A DNA stretch of 64,000 nucleotides from Actinomyces faecalis (GCF_013184985.2 NZ_CP063418.1:372001-436000); one strand, 5' to 3'. Shown: positions 15,035 through 24,318, numbered from the stretch's first letter. The notes: generated from the letters alone by a model not told the origin. Program-made: numbers and translations.

Positions 15035-16282
15035 TCAGTCCAGGCGGCTGGCGCTGGTGCCTGGCCGGGTGACGATCGTCGTCGCTGAGGCCGGGCCACC
15101 AGCCTCGCGCTGATAGCGCGTGAGCCACTGCGCCGCGAAGTCCTCGGCGTCGGTAGCGGGCACGACGGCGTAGACCGAGCCGCCCCAGCCGGCACCGAAG
15201 GCACTGGCACCGATCGCCCCCAGGTCCCGCGCCAGGTCCACCATGGCGTTGGTCTGCGGGACCTGGTTGAGCAGGTGGGAGTCGGCCAGGGCGTGGGAGC
15301 GAGCAAGGACCTCGCCGACGGCGCCGGCGTCGCCGGCCGCGACCGCCTGGGCCCCGGCGGGCACGAGCACGAGGGACTCGATGACGAGCTGCTCGACACG
15401 ACGGCGCTCGTAGCCAGGATCGGTCAGGTCCAGCAGGCGGTCCAGCTCGCGGGACCCAGCCGCCTCCTCGCCCGTGGCCTCACCGACCAGAAGACGCAGG
15501 ACAGCGCTGAGGGAGGTGTCCTCACGCCCGGTGGACTCGTTCCACCGGGCCAGCACCGAGCGGAGCGTGCGCGGACCGCGGTTGTAGTCCTCCAGCGCAG
15601 CCCCTGTCTTCTCTGCCAGCACGCCGCTGACACCGACCACGAGGGACCAGTGGGAGGGGAAGGGTACGCGCTCGCGGATCTCCATCGGGTCGAAGCGGGC
15701 CAGGAGCAGGGTGTCAGCCTGACCGCACAGCATGCCGGTGTGGTCCTCCGAGCCTCCCTGGGTCCCGACACCCTCAGCGCCCAGGAGCTCACGCCAGGGG
15801 CGCCCGGCCTCGACCCCGGCCAGGTAGCCGGCCAGGGAGAGGCGGTCAGGGACGTTGCGTTCCCACAGCTCGGTCGTGGTCCACCCGTTGAGGTCAGCCA
15901 GCGCCAGGGCGCAGGCGCACACCAGGGCCGAGGAGGAGCTCATCCCCGAGGCCGGGGGCAGGTCCGAGGTGATGGTCAGGTGCGCCGGGACGCTGGGGCC
16001 GAAGTTTGAGGTCAGTCGGTCCAGGACGGTCTGGAGGTAGCGCCCCCAGTGGCCGGCCGGAAGCCCGTGCGCCTGGCCGGCACGCAGGCGCACCGGATCG
16101 GTGGCGGTGGTCGTGGTGGCTGTCAGCTCGCCAGCCTGCCCGTCTATGTGCTGCGCCAGGGCGCTTACGCCGCGGTCGACGGCTCCGACCAGGACGTTCC
16201 CGCCGGCGTAGTCGGTGTGCTTGCCCAGGACCTCGATACGGCCAGGAACTCGCCAGGCGGCCTGGTCGCGGCGCGGGATCAC
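15035..16282 (-). CDS. GHMP sugar kinase, galactokinase-like
   Basis: A 415-aa GHMP kinase. Seen: the galactokinase-type N-terminal signature PGRIEVLGKHTDYAGG, the ATP-binding loop LPPASGMSSSSALV, EDHTGMLCGQ, and the C-terminal GHMP motif GASAFGAGWGGSVYA. In classical galactokinases the first motif is GEHTDY; here the Glu is Lys, a change also seen in relatives with other sugar substrates. It is the last gene of the galacto-N-biose operon, overlapping the upstream nucleotidyltransferase gene by 4 bp. It could phosphorylate galactose, or the GalNAc/GlcNAc left after phosphorolysis, filling the place of bifidobacterial NahK. Substrate is unproven. Confidence 0.82.
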   Translation of the reverse strand: MIPRRDQAAWRVPGRIEVLGKHTDYAGGNVLVGAVDRGVSALAQHIDGQAGELTATTTTATDPVRLRAGQAHGLPAGHWGRYLQTVLDRLTSNFGPSVPAHLTITSDLPPASGMSSSSALVCACALALADLNGWTTTELWERNVPDRLSLAGYLAGVEAGRPWRELLGAEGVGTQGGSEDHTGMLCGQADTLLLARFDPMEIRERVPFPSHWSLVVGVSGVLAEKTGAALEDYNRGPRTLRSVLARWNESTGREDTSLSAVLRLLVGEATGEEAAGSRELDRLLDLTDPGYERRRVEQLVIESLVLVPAGAQAVAAGDAGAVGEVLARSHALADSHLLNQVPQTNAMVDLARDLGAIGASAFGAGWGGSVYAVVPATDAEDFAAQWLTRYQREAGGPASATTIVTRPGTSASRLD

Positions 16283-17133
16283 AGCGCCACCTGCGTGCTC
16301 GCGAGCCGGGCCTGGACGTCCGCCACGTCCTCGCGACGGGACAGGTCCAGCACGGCGCCTTGGACAGGCAGCACGCTCACCGGGGAGCCTAGTGCCCGGA
16401 CGGCGTCGACGATCTCCAGCTCCCCGCGGGGCGAGGGTGAGATACGTGCGCAGGCCTGGAAGATCTCCGGGGTGAAGACGAAGGCGTTCATCGACACCAG
16501 CGCGTGCTCCCCAGCCTCCTGGACCACCTCCGGAGCAGGCTTCTCCACGATCTCGGTCAGCAGCCCGCCCTCCTGCCGCACCAGGGCGAAGGCGGCCACG
16601 CGCTCGGCCGGGATGTTGGAGCCCGCCACGAGCGCGGCCCGGTCGAAGCCGAGCAGGGCGTTGCCCTCGTGCCCTGCCAGGGCCCGCAGGCCCTCGACGG
16701 GGTAGTAGTTGTCCCCGTTGACCATGAGGAAGGGCTCCTGGCCCACGACCTTCTCAGCGCAGGCGACGGCGTCCGCCGTGCCGCGTGGCTCGGGCTGGAC
16801 GGCGAGCTCGATGCTCACCCTGGTCGGGGCCAGCTCGGCGATATGGGCGTCAAAGGCCTCGTGCTCAGGGCCGACGACGAGGACGACGCGGCTGATCCCG
16901 GCATCAGCCAGCGCAGCCAGGCTGTAGTCGACCAGCAGGTGCTCGCCGATGGGCATCAGTGCCTTGTAGCCGCTGGCTGCCGCAGCAGCCTGGGCGGGGG
17001 AGAGACTGGTGGTCGCGTCGGTCTCGGCCCGCATCCGGGTACCCAGGCCTCGGGCGAGGACGACGGCGGTGCGCACCGTGGGGCGGTCCTGGCCTTGTGA
17101 GGTGGCTGGTGAGGGGGAGAGGGTCATAGTCAT
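16279..17133 (-). CDS. Sugar-1-phosphate nucleotidyltransferase (NTP_transferase fold)
   Basis: A 284-aa nucleotidyltransferase. The N-terminal signature is VVLARGLGTRM, then a short Ala-rich insertion and YKALMPIGEHLLVDY with the conserved Lys. MVNGDNYYP is the metal-binding Asp loop, and EIVEKPAP is the usual sugar-phosphate contact. It would join a hexose-1-phosphate to an NTP, giving NDP-sugar and PPi. In this operon the natural substrate is the galactose-1-phosphate released by the GH112 phosphorylase, giving UDP-galactose without a GalT. ATG 17133 is preceded by CAGGAG. Homologues also serve as UTP-glucose or dTDP-glucose enzymes, so nucleotide and sugar are inferred from context only. 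Confidence 0.8.
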   Translation of the reverse strand: MTMTLSPSPATSQGQDRPTVRTAVVLARGLGTRMRAETDATTSLSPAQAAAAASGYKALMPIGEHLLVDYSLAALADAGISRVVLVVGPEHEAFDAHIAELAPTRVSIELAVQPEPRGTADAVACAEKVVGQEPFLMVNGDNYYPVEGLRALAGHEGNALLGFDRAALVAGSNIPAERVAAFALVRQEGGLLTEIVEKPAPEVVQEAGEHALVSMNAFVFTPEIFQACARISPSPRGELEIVDAVRALGSPVSVLPVQGAVLDLSRREDVADVQARLASTQVAL

Positions 17134-17153
17134 GTGCTCCTGTGATGAGGCGG

Positions 17154-18590
17154 TCAGACGTGCAGGTCGTAGTGCGAGGCGACGGCGTCGGCAGTGCGTT
17201 GAGCGAGCTCGCTGTCGGGCATCTCCGCGAAGACTCGTAGCAGCGGCTCGGTCCCGGAGAAGCGGATGGTGACCCAGCCGTCGTTGGTGAAGTAGACCTT
17301 GCAGCCGTCCTCCCAGCTGATGTGGTCAGTCTCCAGGCCCAGCGCGGAGAAGTCCGGAAGGTCGTGGGCGGCGAAGATGCGCTCGGTCAGCTCGGCGCGT
17401 CGCGCCGCGGTGAAGCCGTAGGCCTCCTCGACCATGACGAGCTCGCCGTAGCGGGCGACGAGGTCGGCGTAGAGCTCAGAGAGCCGCTTGCCCGAGGCGG
17501 CCACGGCCTCGACCAGCAGGGAGCCGGCGTAGACGCCGTCCTTGCCGGGGATGTGGCCGCGCACGGTCAGGCCTCCCGAGGACTCACCGCCGATGACGGC
17601 GTCGGTCTCGGCCATTTTGGCACTGATCCACTTGAACCCCACCGGTACCTCGTAGCAGACCTGTCCGTGTGCCTGGGCGACACGGTCCAGCAGGTGGGTG
17701 GTGGACATGTTGCGCACTGCCGGACCTGTCCATCCCTTGCGCGTGAGGAGGTAGTCGTAGAGCAGGACGAGGACCTGGTTGGGGGTGAGGTAGTGTCCCT
17801 GGTCGTCGATGATGCCCAGGCGGTCGGCGTCGCCGTCGGTGGCGATGCCCAGGTCCGCCCCGCGCTCGACCACGGCGTGCTGGAGCGCAGCCAGGGTGCC
17901 CTTGGCAGGGGAGGGCATTCGACCGCCGAAGAGGGGGTCGTGACGCTCGTTGATGACCTCGACCTGGCAGCGGGCGGTGAGCAGGATGGTCTGCAGGCTT
18001 GTCTGGGCCACACCAAACATAGGGTCGAGGACCAGGTGGAGATGGGCGTGACGGATTGTCTCCACGTCAAGCTTGTCCAGGATGGCGTCCAGGTACCAGT
18101 TGATCGAGTGCTGGATGGTGACGAGCTCGCTGGCACGGACCTCGTGAGGTTCCAGGGACCGCACGTCCTGCTCATCCAGGGCACTGACCTGGGTGGTCAG
18201 GGACTCGGTGAACTCCAGGTCGGCGTCGCGGCCACCGGGGAGGAAGACCTTGATGCCGTTGTACAGGGCCGGGTTGTGTGAGGCCGTGACGGCCATACCG
18301 TAGGCGGCGCCCAGGTTGCCCACCGTCCACATGGTGGTGGGGGTCGGGGTGGGGCGGTCGATGACGGTGACGGGGACGCCGTTGCCGGCCAGGACCTCGG
18401 TGGCCCACCAGGCGGCCGTGTCAGACAGGAAGCGGCGGTCGTAGCCGACCACGACGCGGCCGGGCTGCTCGCCGGCAGGAGTCTCGGACAGGACGCGGTT
18501 GGCCAGCCCCTGGGTCAGGAGCCTGACGTTGGCACGGGTGAACTCGTCTCCGATGACGGCTCGCCAGCCGCCGGTTCCGAAGTGGATCAT
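17154..18590 (-). CDS. Phosphohexomutase (phosphoglucomutase/phosphomannomutase family)
   Basis: A 478-aa alpha-D-phosphohexomutase. Domain 1 holds the phosphoserine loop TASHNP (Ser104), domain 2 the metal loop ATDGDADR, domain 3 the sugar-binding GGESSGGLTV, and domain 4 the phosphate-binding RFSGTEP near the C-terminus. It interconverts hexose-1- and 6-phosphates. In the operon, after the permease gene and 20 bp before the nucleotidyltransferase gene, it could turn Glc-1-P (from Gal-1-P via UDP-sugars) or GlcNAc-1-P into the 6-phosphate. The domain-3 loop GESSGG is found in both glucose and GlcNAc-type enzymes, so specificity is open. Confidence 0.88.
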   Translation of the reverse strand: MIHFGTGGWRAVIGDEFTRANVRLLTQGLANRVLSETPAGEQPGRVVVGYDRRFLSDTAAWWATEVLAGNGVPVTVIDRPTPTPTTMWTVGNLGAAYGMAVTASHNPALYNGIKVFLPGGRDADLEFTESLTTQVSALDEQDVRSLEPHEVRASELVTIQHSINWYLDAILDKLDVETIRHAHLHLVLDPMFGVAQTSLQTILLTARCQVEVINERHDPLFGGRMPSPAKGTLAALQHAVVERGADLGIATDGDADRLGIIDDQGHYLTPNQVLVLLYDYLLTRKGWTGPAVRNMSTTHLLDRVAQAHGQVCYEVPVGFKWISAKMAETDAVIGGESSGGLTVRGHIPGKDGVYAGSLLVEAVAASGKRLSELYADLVARYGELVMVEEAYGFTAARRAELTERIFAAHDLPDFSALGLETDHISWEDGCKVYFTNDGWVTIRFSGTEPLLRVFAEMPDSELAQRTADAVASHYDLHV

Positions 18591-18636
18591 GACTACCTTC
18601 TGTCGCAGGTGGGGGACGGATGAAGCACGGTGCGGC

Positions 18637-19566
18637 TCAGCCCTTGACGGCCCCTGCCGTCAGACCGGCCCTCCAGTAGCGCTGGAGGAAGAGGAAGAGG
18701 ATGACGAGTGGCAGCACGCCGAGCAGCGCGCCCTGGAGCACGGCGCCGTAGGTCGGATCGAAGTAGGACATCATACCGTACAGGCCCAGGGTCACAGGCT
18801 TGAGCTCGACGTTGTTGGTCACCATCATCAGCGGCAGCAGGAAGTTGTTCCAGGTGGCCACGAAGATGAACAGGAAGATGGTCACCATCGCTGGCGCCAG
18901 GATGCGCAGGACCATGGTGAAGAAGATGCGGAACTCACCGGCGCCGTCGATCCGTGCGGCCTCCAGCAGCTCGTCAGGCACGGAGGTGGCGGCGTACATC
19001 CGTCCTAGGAAGACCCCGAAGGGGCTGACGCAGCTGGGGATGATGATGGACCAGATGGTGTCGGTCAGCCCCAGGGTGTGCATGACGATGTACAGCGGGA
19101 TGGTCAGCAGGGCGATGGGCAGAAGCAGCCCGCCCAGGACAGCCAGCTGGAGGGCGCCTGAGCCGCGGAAGGCGAACTTGGAGATTCCGTACCCGGCCAT
19201 GACAGACACCAGCGTGCCGATCATCCCGGCTGCCGTGGAGTAGAGCACCGAGTTGGCCACCCAGCGCCAGAACATGCCTCCGGTCCAGGAGATGAGGGCG
19301 TCGTAGTTGGCCCTGATGTTGATCGAGGCAAACCACAGTGATCCGTCCTTGAGGTCGGCGTTGGTCTTCGTGGCTGAGATGATGAGCCAGTACAGGGGGA
19401 AGAGGAAGTACAGCAGGACCAGGACCAGGATGATCCGGGTGACCCACTTAGCCAGCGTGGAGGGCTCGACGCTGCGGGCGTGGGAGGAGGTGGAGGGCCG
19501 GTACTCGCGGCCGTCAGCCAGCCGGGCGGTGCGGGGCCTGCCGAGCAGGCGGGAGGAAGCGCTCAT
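18637..19566 (-). CDS. ABC sugar transporter permease, MalG-like
   Basis: A 309-aa CUT1-family inner-membrane permease. ATG 19566 has GAGGA upstream and lies 7 bp after the other permease's stop. After about 30 polar residues there are six hydrophobic helices. The EAA loop that contacts the ATPase reads LLEAARIDGAGEFRIFFTMV, between helices 4 and 5. It pairs with the preceding permease. No ATPase gene lies in the operon, as is common for actinobacterial CUT1 systems that share one ATPase (MsiK type). Together with the lipoprotein encoded upstream it should import galacto-N-biose/lacto-N-biose. Confidence 0.92.
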   Translation of the reverse strand: MSASSRLLGRPRTARLADGREYRPSTSSHARSVEPSTLAKWVTRIILVLVLLYFLFPLYWLIISATKTNADLKDGSLWFASINIRANYDALISWTGGMFWRWVANSVLYSTAAGMIGTLVSVMAGYGISKFAFRGSGALQLAVLGGLLLPIALLTIPLYIVMHTLGLTDTIWSIIIPSCVSPFGVFLGRMYAATSVPDELLEAARIDGAGEFRIFFTMVLRILAPAMVTIFLFIFVATWNNFLLPLMMVTNNVELKPVTLGLYGMMSYFDPTYGAVLQGALLGVLPLVILFLFLQRYWRAGLTAGAVKG

Positions 19567-19573
19567 GATGTCC

Positions 19574-20506
19574 TCACTTGTCTCCCAGTCGGGTCTGGAC
19601 CAGGGCGTAGACGGCGGCAAGGAGGCCGGCGATCACGGCCATGACGATGGAGATGGCCGAGGCCATGTGGGGGTCACCGGGTGAGGTCATCATCGTGTTG
19701 TACGCCATCATCATCGGCGTGTAGCTCTTACCCATCCAGCTCTGGGAACTGGCCATGATGGTGGGCTCATTGAACAGCTGGATGGTGCCGATGATGGACA
19801 GCAGCACAGTCAGCAGGGCCGCGCCCGAGAGCATGGGGACCTTGACGCGTGTCGCGATCTGGAACCCGCTGGCGCCGTCCAGTCGCGCGGCCTCGTACAG
19901 GTCGGTGGGGATGGCCTGGAGCGCCGCGAGGAAGACCAGCATGTTGTAGCCCGTGAAGGTCCAGGTGGTGATGTTGGCCATCGAGCCCAGGATGACGTGG
20001 TGGCCGAAGAAGTTGATACCGGTAAGGTCGGACAGCGGCCCCAGCTCAGGGGAGTAGATGTAGAGCCAGACCATCGCCGCGATGACGCCGGGAATCGCAT
20101 AGGGCAGGAAGTAGCCCAGCCGGAAGACCGTGACGCGCTTGACCAGGTAGGAGTCCAGGAGCAGCGCCAGCACGAGCGCCGAGATAATCATGACCGGGAT
20201 CTGGAAGGCGGCGTAGAGCAGGACCCGTTCCATGCCTGACCAGAAGGTCCCGGAGGTGATCACGGCCTGGAAGTTGGCCAGCCCTACGAAGGAGGTCACC
20301 CGCTCCCCGCCGCCGTACAGGCCCCCGGCCGCCTTGGTCGTGAAGAAGGCCTGGTAGAGGGAGACGAGGATCGGCACCGCGAAGGTGATCGCGAACAGGA
20401 CGGTGAAGGGGGCGGAGAACACCCAGCCGTAGACGTTGGCGCGGCGTCGTCTCGCCTTGATCGCGCGCACGTTGGCGGCCTGTGGCGCGGGAGCTGGCGT
20501 ACTCAT
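19574..20506 (-). CDS. ABC sugar transporter permease, MalF-like
   Basis: A 310-aa CUT1 permease with six hydrophobic helices. The first is preceded by the basic RAIKARRRRANVYGWVF. The EAA loop reads LYEAARLDGASGFQIATRV. It is the second gene after the solute-binding lipoprotein and is followed after 7 bp by the MalG-like partner. It lacks the long extra periplasmic loop of enteric MalF, as is normal for Gram-positive relatives. The RBS AGAAGGAC lies before ATG 20506. Disaccharide specificity comes from genomic context with the GH112 phosphorylase, not from the permease itself. Confidence 0.92.
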   Translation of the reverse strand: MSTPAPAPQAANVRAIKARRRRANVYGWVFSAPFTVLFAITFAVPILVSLYQAFFTTKAAGGLYGGGERVTSFVGLANFQAVITSGTFWSGMERVLLYAAFQIPVMIISALVLALLLDSYLVKRVTVFRLGYFLPYAIPGVIAAMVWLYIYSPELGPLSDLTGINFFGHHVILGSMANITTWTFTGYNMLVFLAALQAIPTDLYEAARLDGASGFQIATRVKVPMLSGAALLTVLLSIIGTIQLFNEPTIMASSQSWMGKSYTPMMMAYNTMMTSPGDPHMASAISIVMAVIAGLLAAVYALVQTRLGDK

Positions 20507-20600
20507 CAGGGTCCTTCTGCTCGTGTCGGGTGTCAGGTGCTGTCAGCGGTGTGGTGGAGGGTGGGGCCGGGGAACAGGCCCCGGCCCCACCCTCACAGGC

Positions 20601-21965
20601 TCACTCCGCCACGGAGACGCCAGCCTCCTTGAGGCTGGACAGAGAGGTCTCCTGGGCCGCGGCGAAGACGTCAGCGACCTTGGCCTCGCCCGTGGTGACC
20701 TTGCCGCCGGTCTCGTTCATGGCGGCCGTGACGCTCGGCCAGGTCGGGCAGTAGGCGAAGTCGGGGTTCATCGTCGCGTTGGCCTCGGCGAGGAACCCGT
20801 AGACGTCCTGTCCGCCCCACAGCTTCTTGAGCGAGTCGGGGGTGACTGGTGCCTCGGTGTTGGCCGCCACGACCAGGCCCTGGGAGACGAGCCCGGGGAC
20901 CTGGCGGTTGAACCAGTCGGCGAACTTCAGGGCCGCCGCCTTGTTCTTCGAGCCCTTGATGACGCAGACGGCGGAGCCGCCGTCAGCACCGGTGGCGTTC
21001 TTGCTCACGCCGTCGAAGGTGGGCAGGTGGGTCACCTGCCAGCTGGTCTCCTCCACGCCGAGGTCCCCGAGCATGAAGCCGGGCTCCCAGCCTGCGGCCA
21101 CGGTGCCGATCAGGGTGCCGTCCTTGAGGGCGGTGGCGAAGGCGTCGCCCCAGCGGCCGTCGGAGGGGACGAAGATGAGCTCCTCGTCCAGCAGCTCCTG
21201 GTAGACCGTGGCGACCTTGGCGGACTCGGCGGACTCGCAGTCCACGCCCCAGGCGTCACCCTTGACGGGGTACCAGGTGGCGCCGGCGGCAGCGGCCTGG
21301 CCGGACATGAGGTAGCCGGTCTCGTCGCCCTGCCAGGAGGCGATGTACTTGCCAGCCGCCTTGGCGGTCTTGGCGGACTCCTTGAGCTCCGCCCAGGTCT
21401 TGGGGGCCGTGATACCGAGGGCGTCGAAGGCGGCCTTGTCGTAGACGTAGACGAGCGGGCCGGTGTCCTGGGGCAGGCCCACGACGACGTCGCCCAGCTT
21501 GCACTGGCCCATGGGGCCGGAGGCGTAGTTCTTCTCGTAGCCGCCCTCGGCGAGCTCGGCGGAGACGTCCTCCAGGTCGCCGGCCAGGTACTCCGCGGCG
21601 ATCTCGCCGTAGCCGACCTGAGCCAGGTCCGGGGCCTCGCCTGACTTCACGGCCTGGGCGATCTTGGTGTAGGACTCCGGGGCCGCGCCGTCGAACTTGG
21701 TGGCCTTGACCTGGATGTCAGGGTTCTCCTTGTTCCACATGGCGATGATGTCGTCGACCTTGGTCATACCGTCCTTGTCGGGCAGACGGTGCCAGTAGGT
21801 GATGGTCACGGCGCCGGAGGAGTCCTCCGAGCTGTCCGTGGAGGCGGACGAGCTCTTCGAGCCCGAGTCCGAGTCCTTGCCGCAGGCGGCCAGGGTGAGC
21901 ACGGCTGCGGTGGCCGTGGCACCGACCAGGACCTGGCGACGGGAGGCGAGCATGGTCTTCTTCAT
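20601..21965 (-). CDS. ABC transporter solute-binding lipoprotein for galacto-N-biose/lacto-N-biose
   Basis: A 454-aa family-1 solute-binding protein. ATG 21965 has GAAGGAAC upstream. Residues 1-28 form a lipoprotein signal: MKKTMLASRRQVLVG, a hydrophobic core, lipobox LAAC (Cys28). A Ser/Asp-rich linker follows, then the sugar-binding fold opening with ITYWHRLPDKDGMTKVDDII, and Trp-rich segments (SWQGDETGY, WEPGFMLG, CPTWPSV) suited to stacking sugar rings. It is equivalent in position to gltA of the bifidobacterial lnp locus. It delivers its ligand to the two permeases encoded 94 bp downstream. The ligand assignment is inferred from the adjacent GH112 gene. Confidence 0.88.
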   Translation of the reverse strand: MKKTMLASRRQVLVGATATAAVLTLAACGKDSDSGSKSSSASTDSSEDSSGAVTITYWHRLPDKDGMTKVDDIIAMWNKENPDIQVKATKFDGAAPESYTKIAQAVKSGEAPDLAQVGYGEIAAEYLAGDLEDVSAELAEGGYEKNYASGPMGQCKLGDVVVGLPQDTGPLVYVYDKAAFDALGITAPKTWAELKESAKTAKAAGKYIASWQGDETGYLMSGQAAAAGATWYPVKGDAWGVDCESAESAKVATVYQELLDEELIFVPSDGRWGDAFATALKDGTLIGTVAAGWEPGFMLGDLGVEETSWQVTHLPTFDGVSKNATGADGGSAVCVIKGSKNKAAALKFADWFNRQVPGLVSQGLVVAANTEAPVTPDSLKKLWGGQDVYGFLAEANATMNPDFAYCPTWPSVTAAMNETGGKVTTGEAKVADVFAAAQETSLSSLKEAGVSVAE

Positions 21966-22072
21966 GGGATGTTCCTTCTCGGTGTGTTCCCGGCAGCGTT
22001 GCCGGAGCTTGTAGGGTGCTGGGAGACAGACGGGCGCAGCGCCCGCGTGGTGAGGCTGGTCGTGGTGGGGCT

Positions 22073-24277
22073 TCAGGCTTCGTCGCCCGTCAGCCACTGC
22101 TGACCTCCTGCCTCTAGGACAATGGTACGAGGGCCGTCGGGCGCAGGGACGGTAGCTGTCACACGCTCCATGGAGCTGTTGACGGCCAGGACCTGGCCGC
22201 CCGGGTAGATGGCGACCTCCACGCGTGGGTCGGAGGCGATCCACTGCTCGAGCTCTGACTCTGCTCCTGCTGCCCAGAAGACCGCGCGGTGCAGCAGCCG
22301 GGAGTTGTCGGTGCTGTAGGGCAGGCCGGTGGCGTAGACGGTGCGGCCGGCGCCGAAGGTGCTCGCGGCCAGCCGGACCTGGCCGTCGGCTGCGTCAAGG
22401 ACCTGGGTACGGTGCCCGGTGACGACGACGTCGGGAGTTCCCTCGCCGTCGTCGAAGCCGGTGGTCAGGTCCGCGGTGATGAAGTGCTCCCGCTCGACCT
22501 GCAGGGGCCGGTTGGTGCTCAGGCCCCAGCCGATCTCGCGGTCCACGCCCAGGGCGTCAGCCAGCTGGAAGGTGACGCCGTCGCGTGGGTGCTCGGAGGG
22601 CGCGCCCACCCCGATGAGGCCGCCGCCGCGGGCGATGAAGCTGTTGACAGCCTCGACCAGGGCCGGGTCGTCCCACTCGCGGCCTCCGGAGAAGGCCGTG
22701 CCCGCGCCTCCGGCGTTGATGAGGACACCGACGTCGCTGGGTACCCCGGCACGCAGGTCGTCGAAGGACAGGAAGGTGACGTCCAGCGGCAGCCCGGACA
22801 GCGCCTCCAGGACGCCGATGTAGGAATAGGTCTGGCGGTACCACAGGGCGTGGGCCACCATGTGGGTCATCCACGAGCGCAGACGGCCCCACGAACTGAT
22901 GACGGCGACCTTGAAGGGTGCGGCGAGGGGGCGCTGGCCACCGCTGCGGGTGTGGATCGAGCGGAACTCGGCGATGATCTCCTCCACCCGGTCGATGAAG
23001 TCAGGGTGCTCCACCGCCAGGGAGAGGTATCCGCCGTAGCCGATCCGGTCCAGCGGGGAGCGCACGATCGCACGCCGGGCCTGGAGCCAGGACTCGTTGG
23101 CCTCAGCCACAGGGTCCCCGCCGGGGTGGAAGACGTCGGGGAAGAAGTAGGGCAGGAAGCGGCCCTCGGTGTAGCGCACGTGCGGGATGTCGGCGATCAT
23201 GCGGCAGGTGGCGCCCGATCCCACTGACCCTACGACGGCGTCGAGGCCGGTGTCACCGAAGTGCTCCCCGTAGGGCTCGGTGCCGATCCAGTTGTCCCCC
23301 AGGAACATCATCGCCTCCTTGCCGGCGGCGTGGACGGCGTCGGTCAGCTCGCGCACGCGGGAGGTGACGAAGCGGTGCTGGAAGCTGATCCAGTCCCGGA
23401 AGGCGCGAGAGGGCACGCGGAAGGGGGAGTTGTAGTAGCCGGCGTCAACGAAGTCCTCGGGCGTGAGCTGATAGTCGTACTCGGCCTCAAAGGCCTCCAG
23501 CGCTGGCACGGACACCGAGGCGGAGTACCCGAACCAGTCCACGAAGCGTTCCTTGGCGTCAGGGCCGTAGACGAGGGTGAAGTGGTAGAAGAACGTGGTG
23601 AAGCGGACGACGTCGACCTCGGGGTGGTCCTGGAGCCAGCTGTCCAGGTGCTCGCGCACGTGGGCCCAGGTGGCCTCATGGCGTACGTCGAAGGGCTTCT
23701 CCTTCACCCGGGTAGGGTCTGACTCCCAGCCGTTGGTGAGGTAGTTGTACATCTGGGTGGGGTCCCAGGTCTGGGTCGCCAGGTAGCTGAGCGTGTAGGC
23801 GTGGCCGGGGACGGGGGAGAGGACCGTGACCGTGTGGCCGTCCTCCTCCAGGCGCCAGGCCGAGGCCGGCAGGGGCTCGCCCAGGGTCCGGTCATAGGCC
23901 TGCCACCAGCGGCTCGTGTCGCAGGTGGTGTCGGGGGCGACCTGCTCGGCGAACCAGGAGGCGGTCAGGTCGATGGCGAGAGGGGTGTCATCGGCGGCGA
24001 CCACGCGGTCGGAGGACAGGAAGATCCGGGTGGCCTCGTCGGGGTGGGCGTCCGCCCACGCGTTGTCCCCGCGCCCGACGAAGTAGGTCGAGTAGACCTT
24101 GGCGGCCAGCTCGTGCACGAGCTCGGGCAGCTCGGTCCCGTCCGAGTTACGCACGGCGTCCGCGCCCAGGCGCGTCATGAGGGCGCGCACGGCGTCGTCC
24201 ATGCCGGTCTGCACGGGGAGAGTGAGGCGACCTGTACCGGTTGCGGCGTCGTCGCGTCCATGGGCCTGAGGCTCCAT
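22073..24277 (-). CDS. lnpA: 1,3-beta-galactosyl-N-acetylhexosamine phosphorylase (GH112)
   Basis: A 734-aa GH112 enzyme that phosphorolyses galacto-N-biose or lacto-N-biose into galactose-1-phosphate and GalNAc or GlcNAc, saving ATP. The N-terminal TIM barrel (to about residue 440) contains RFTTFFYHFTLVYG, then FRDWISFQHRF, and the general-acid motif MFLGDNWIGTEPYG with Asp328, equivalent to the catalytic Asp of the Bifidobacterium enzyme. A Rossmann-like domain (about 445-660) and a C-terminal beta domain (AIYPGGQVLAVNSS) follow as in the family. ATG 24277 has GAAGGAG upstream. The protein has no signal peptide, so phosphorolysis is intracellular after ABC import. It is the first structural gene after the regulator. 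Confidence 0.93.
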   Translation of the reverse strand: MEPQAHGRDDAATGTGRLTLPVQTGMDDAVRALMTRLGADAVRNSDGTELPELVHELAAKVYSTYFVGRGDNAWADAHPDEATRIFLSSDRVVAADDTPLAIDLTASWFAEQVAPDTTCDTSRWWQAYDRTLGEPLPASAWRLEEDGHTVTVLSPVPGHAYTLSYLATQTWDPTQMYNYLTNGWESDPTRVKEKPFDVRHEATWAHVREHLDSWLQDHPEVDVVRFTTFFYHFTLVYGPDAKERFVDWFGYSASVSVPALEAFEAEYDYQLTPEDFVDAGYYNSPFRVPSRAFRDWISFQHRFVTSRVRELTDAVHAAGKEAMMFLGDNWIGTEPYGEHFGDTGLDAVVGSVGSGATCRMIADIPHVRYTEGRFLPYFFPDVFHPGGDPVAEANESWLQARRAIVRSPLDRIGYGGYLSLAVEHPDFIDRVEEIIAEFRSIHTRSGGQRPLAAPFKVAVISSWGRLRSWMTHMVAHALWYRQTYSYIGVLEALSGLPLDVTFLSFDDLRAGVPSDVGVLINAGGAGTAFSGGREWDDPALVEAVNSFIARGGGLIGVGAPSEHPRDGVTFQLADALGVDREIGWGLSTNRPLQVEREHFITADLTTGFDDGEGTPDVVVTGHRTQVLDAADGQVRLAASTFGAGRTVYATGLPYSTDNSRLLHRAVFWAAGAESELEQWIASDPRVEVAIYPGGQVLAVNSSMERVTATVPAPDGPRTIVLEAGGQQWLTGDEA

Positions 24278-24295
24278 CAGCACTCCTTCGGGCTG

Positions 24296-24318
24296 AATAT
24301 TTCGGGTTACGAACAAAC
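24296..24318 (-). promoter_or_regulatory. Candidate operator for the ROK regulator upstream of lnpA
   Basis: An imperfect dyad AATATTTCG-GGTTA-CGAACAAAC, half sites TxxTTCG/CGAAxxA, 19 bp upstream of the lnpA ATG. A possible extended -10 (TGCTGTAGT on the minus strand) lies just beside it, so a bound protein would block transcription. AT-rich compared with its surroundings. Confidence 0.4.

Noticed and set aside
21966..22244. In-frame extension of the solute-binding protein upstream of 21965
   Set aside because: The extra 93 residues are Arg/His/Pro-rich antigene-like sequence overlapping lnpA; the lipoprotein signal and ribosome binding site place the start at 21965.
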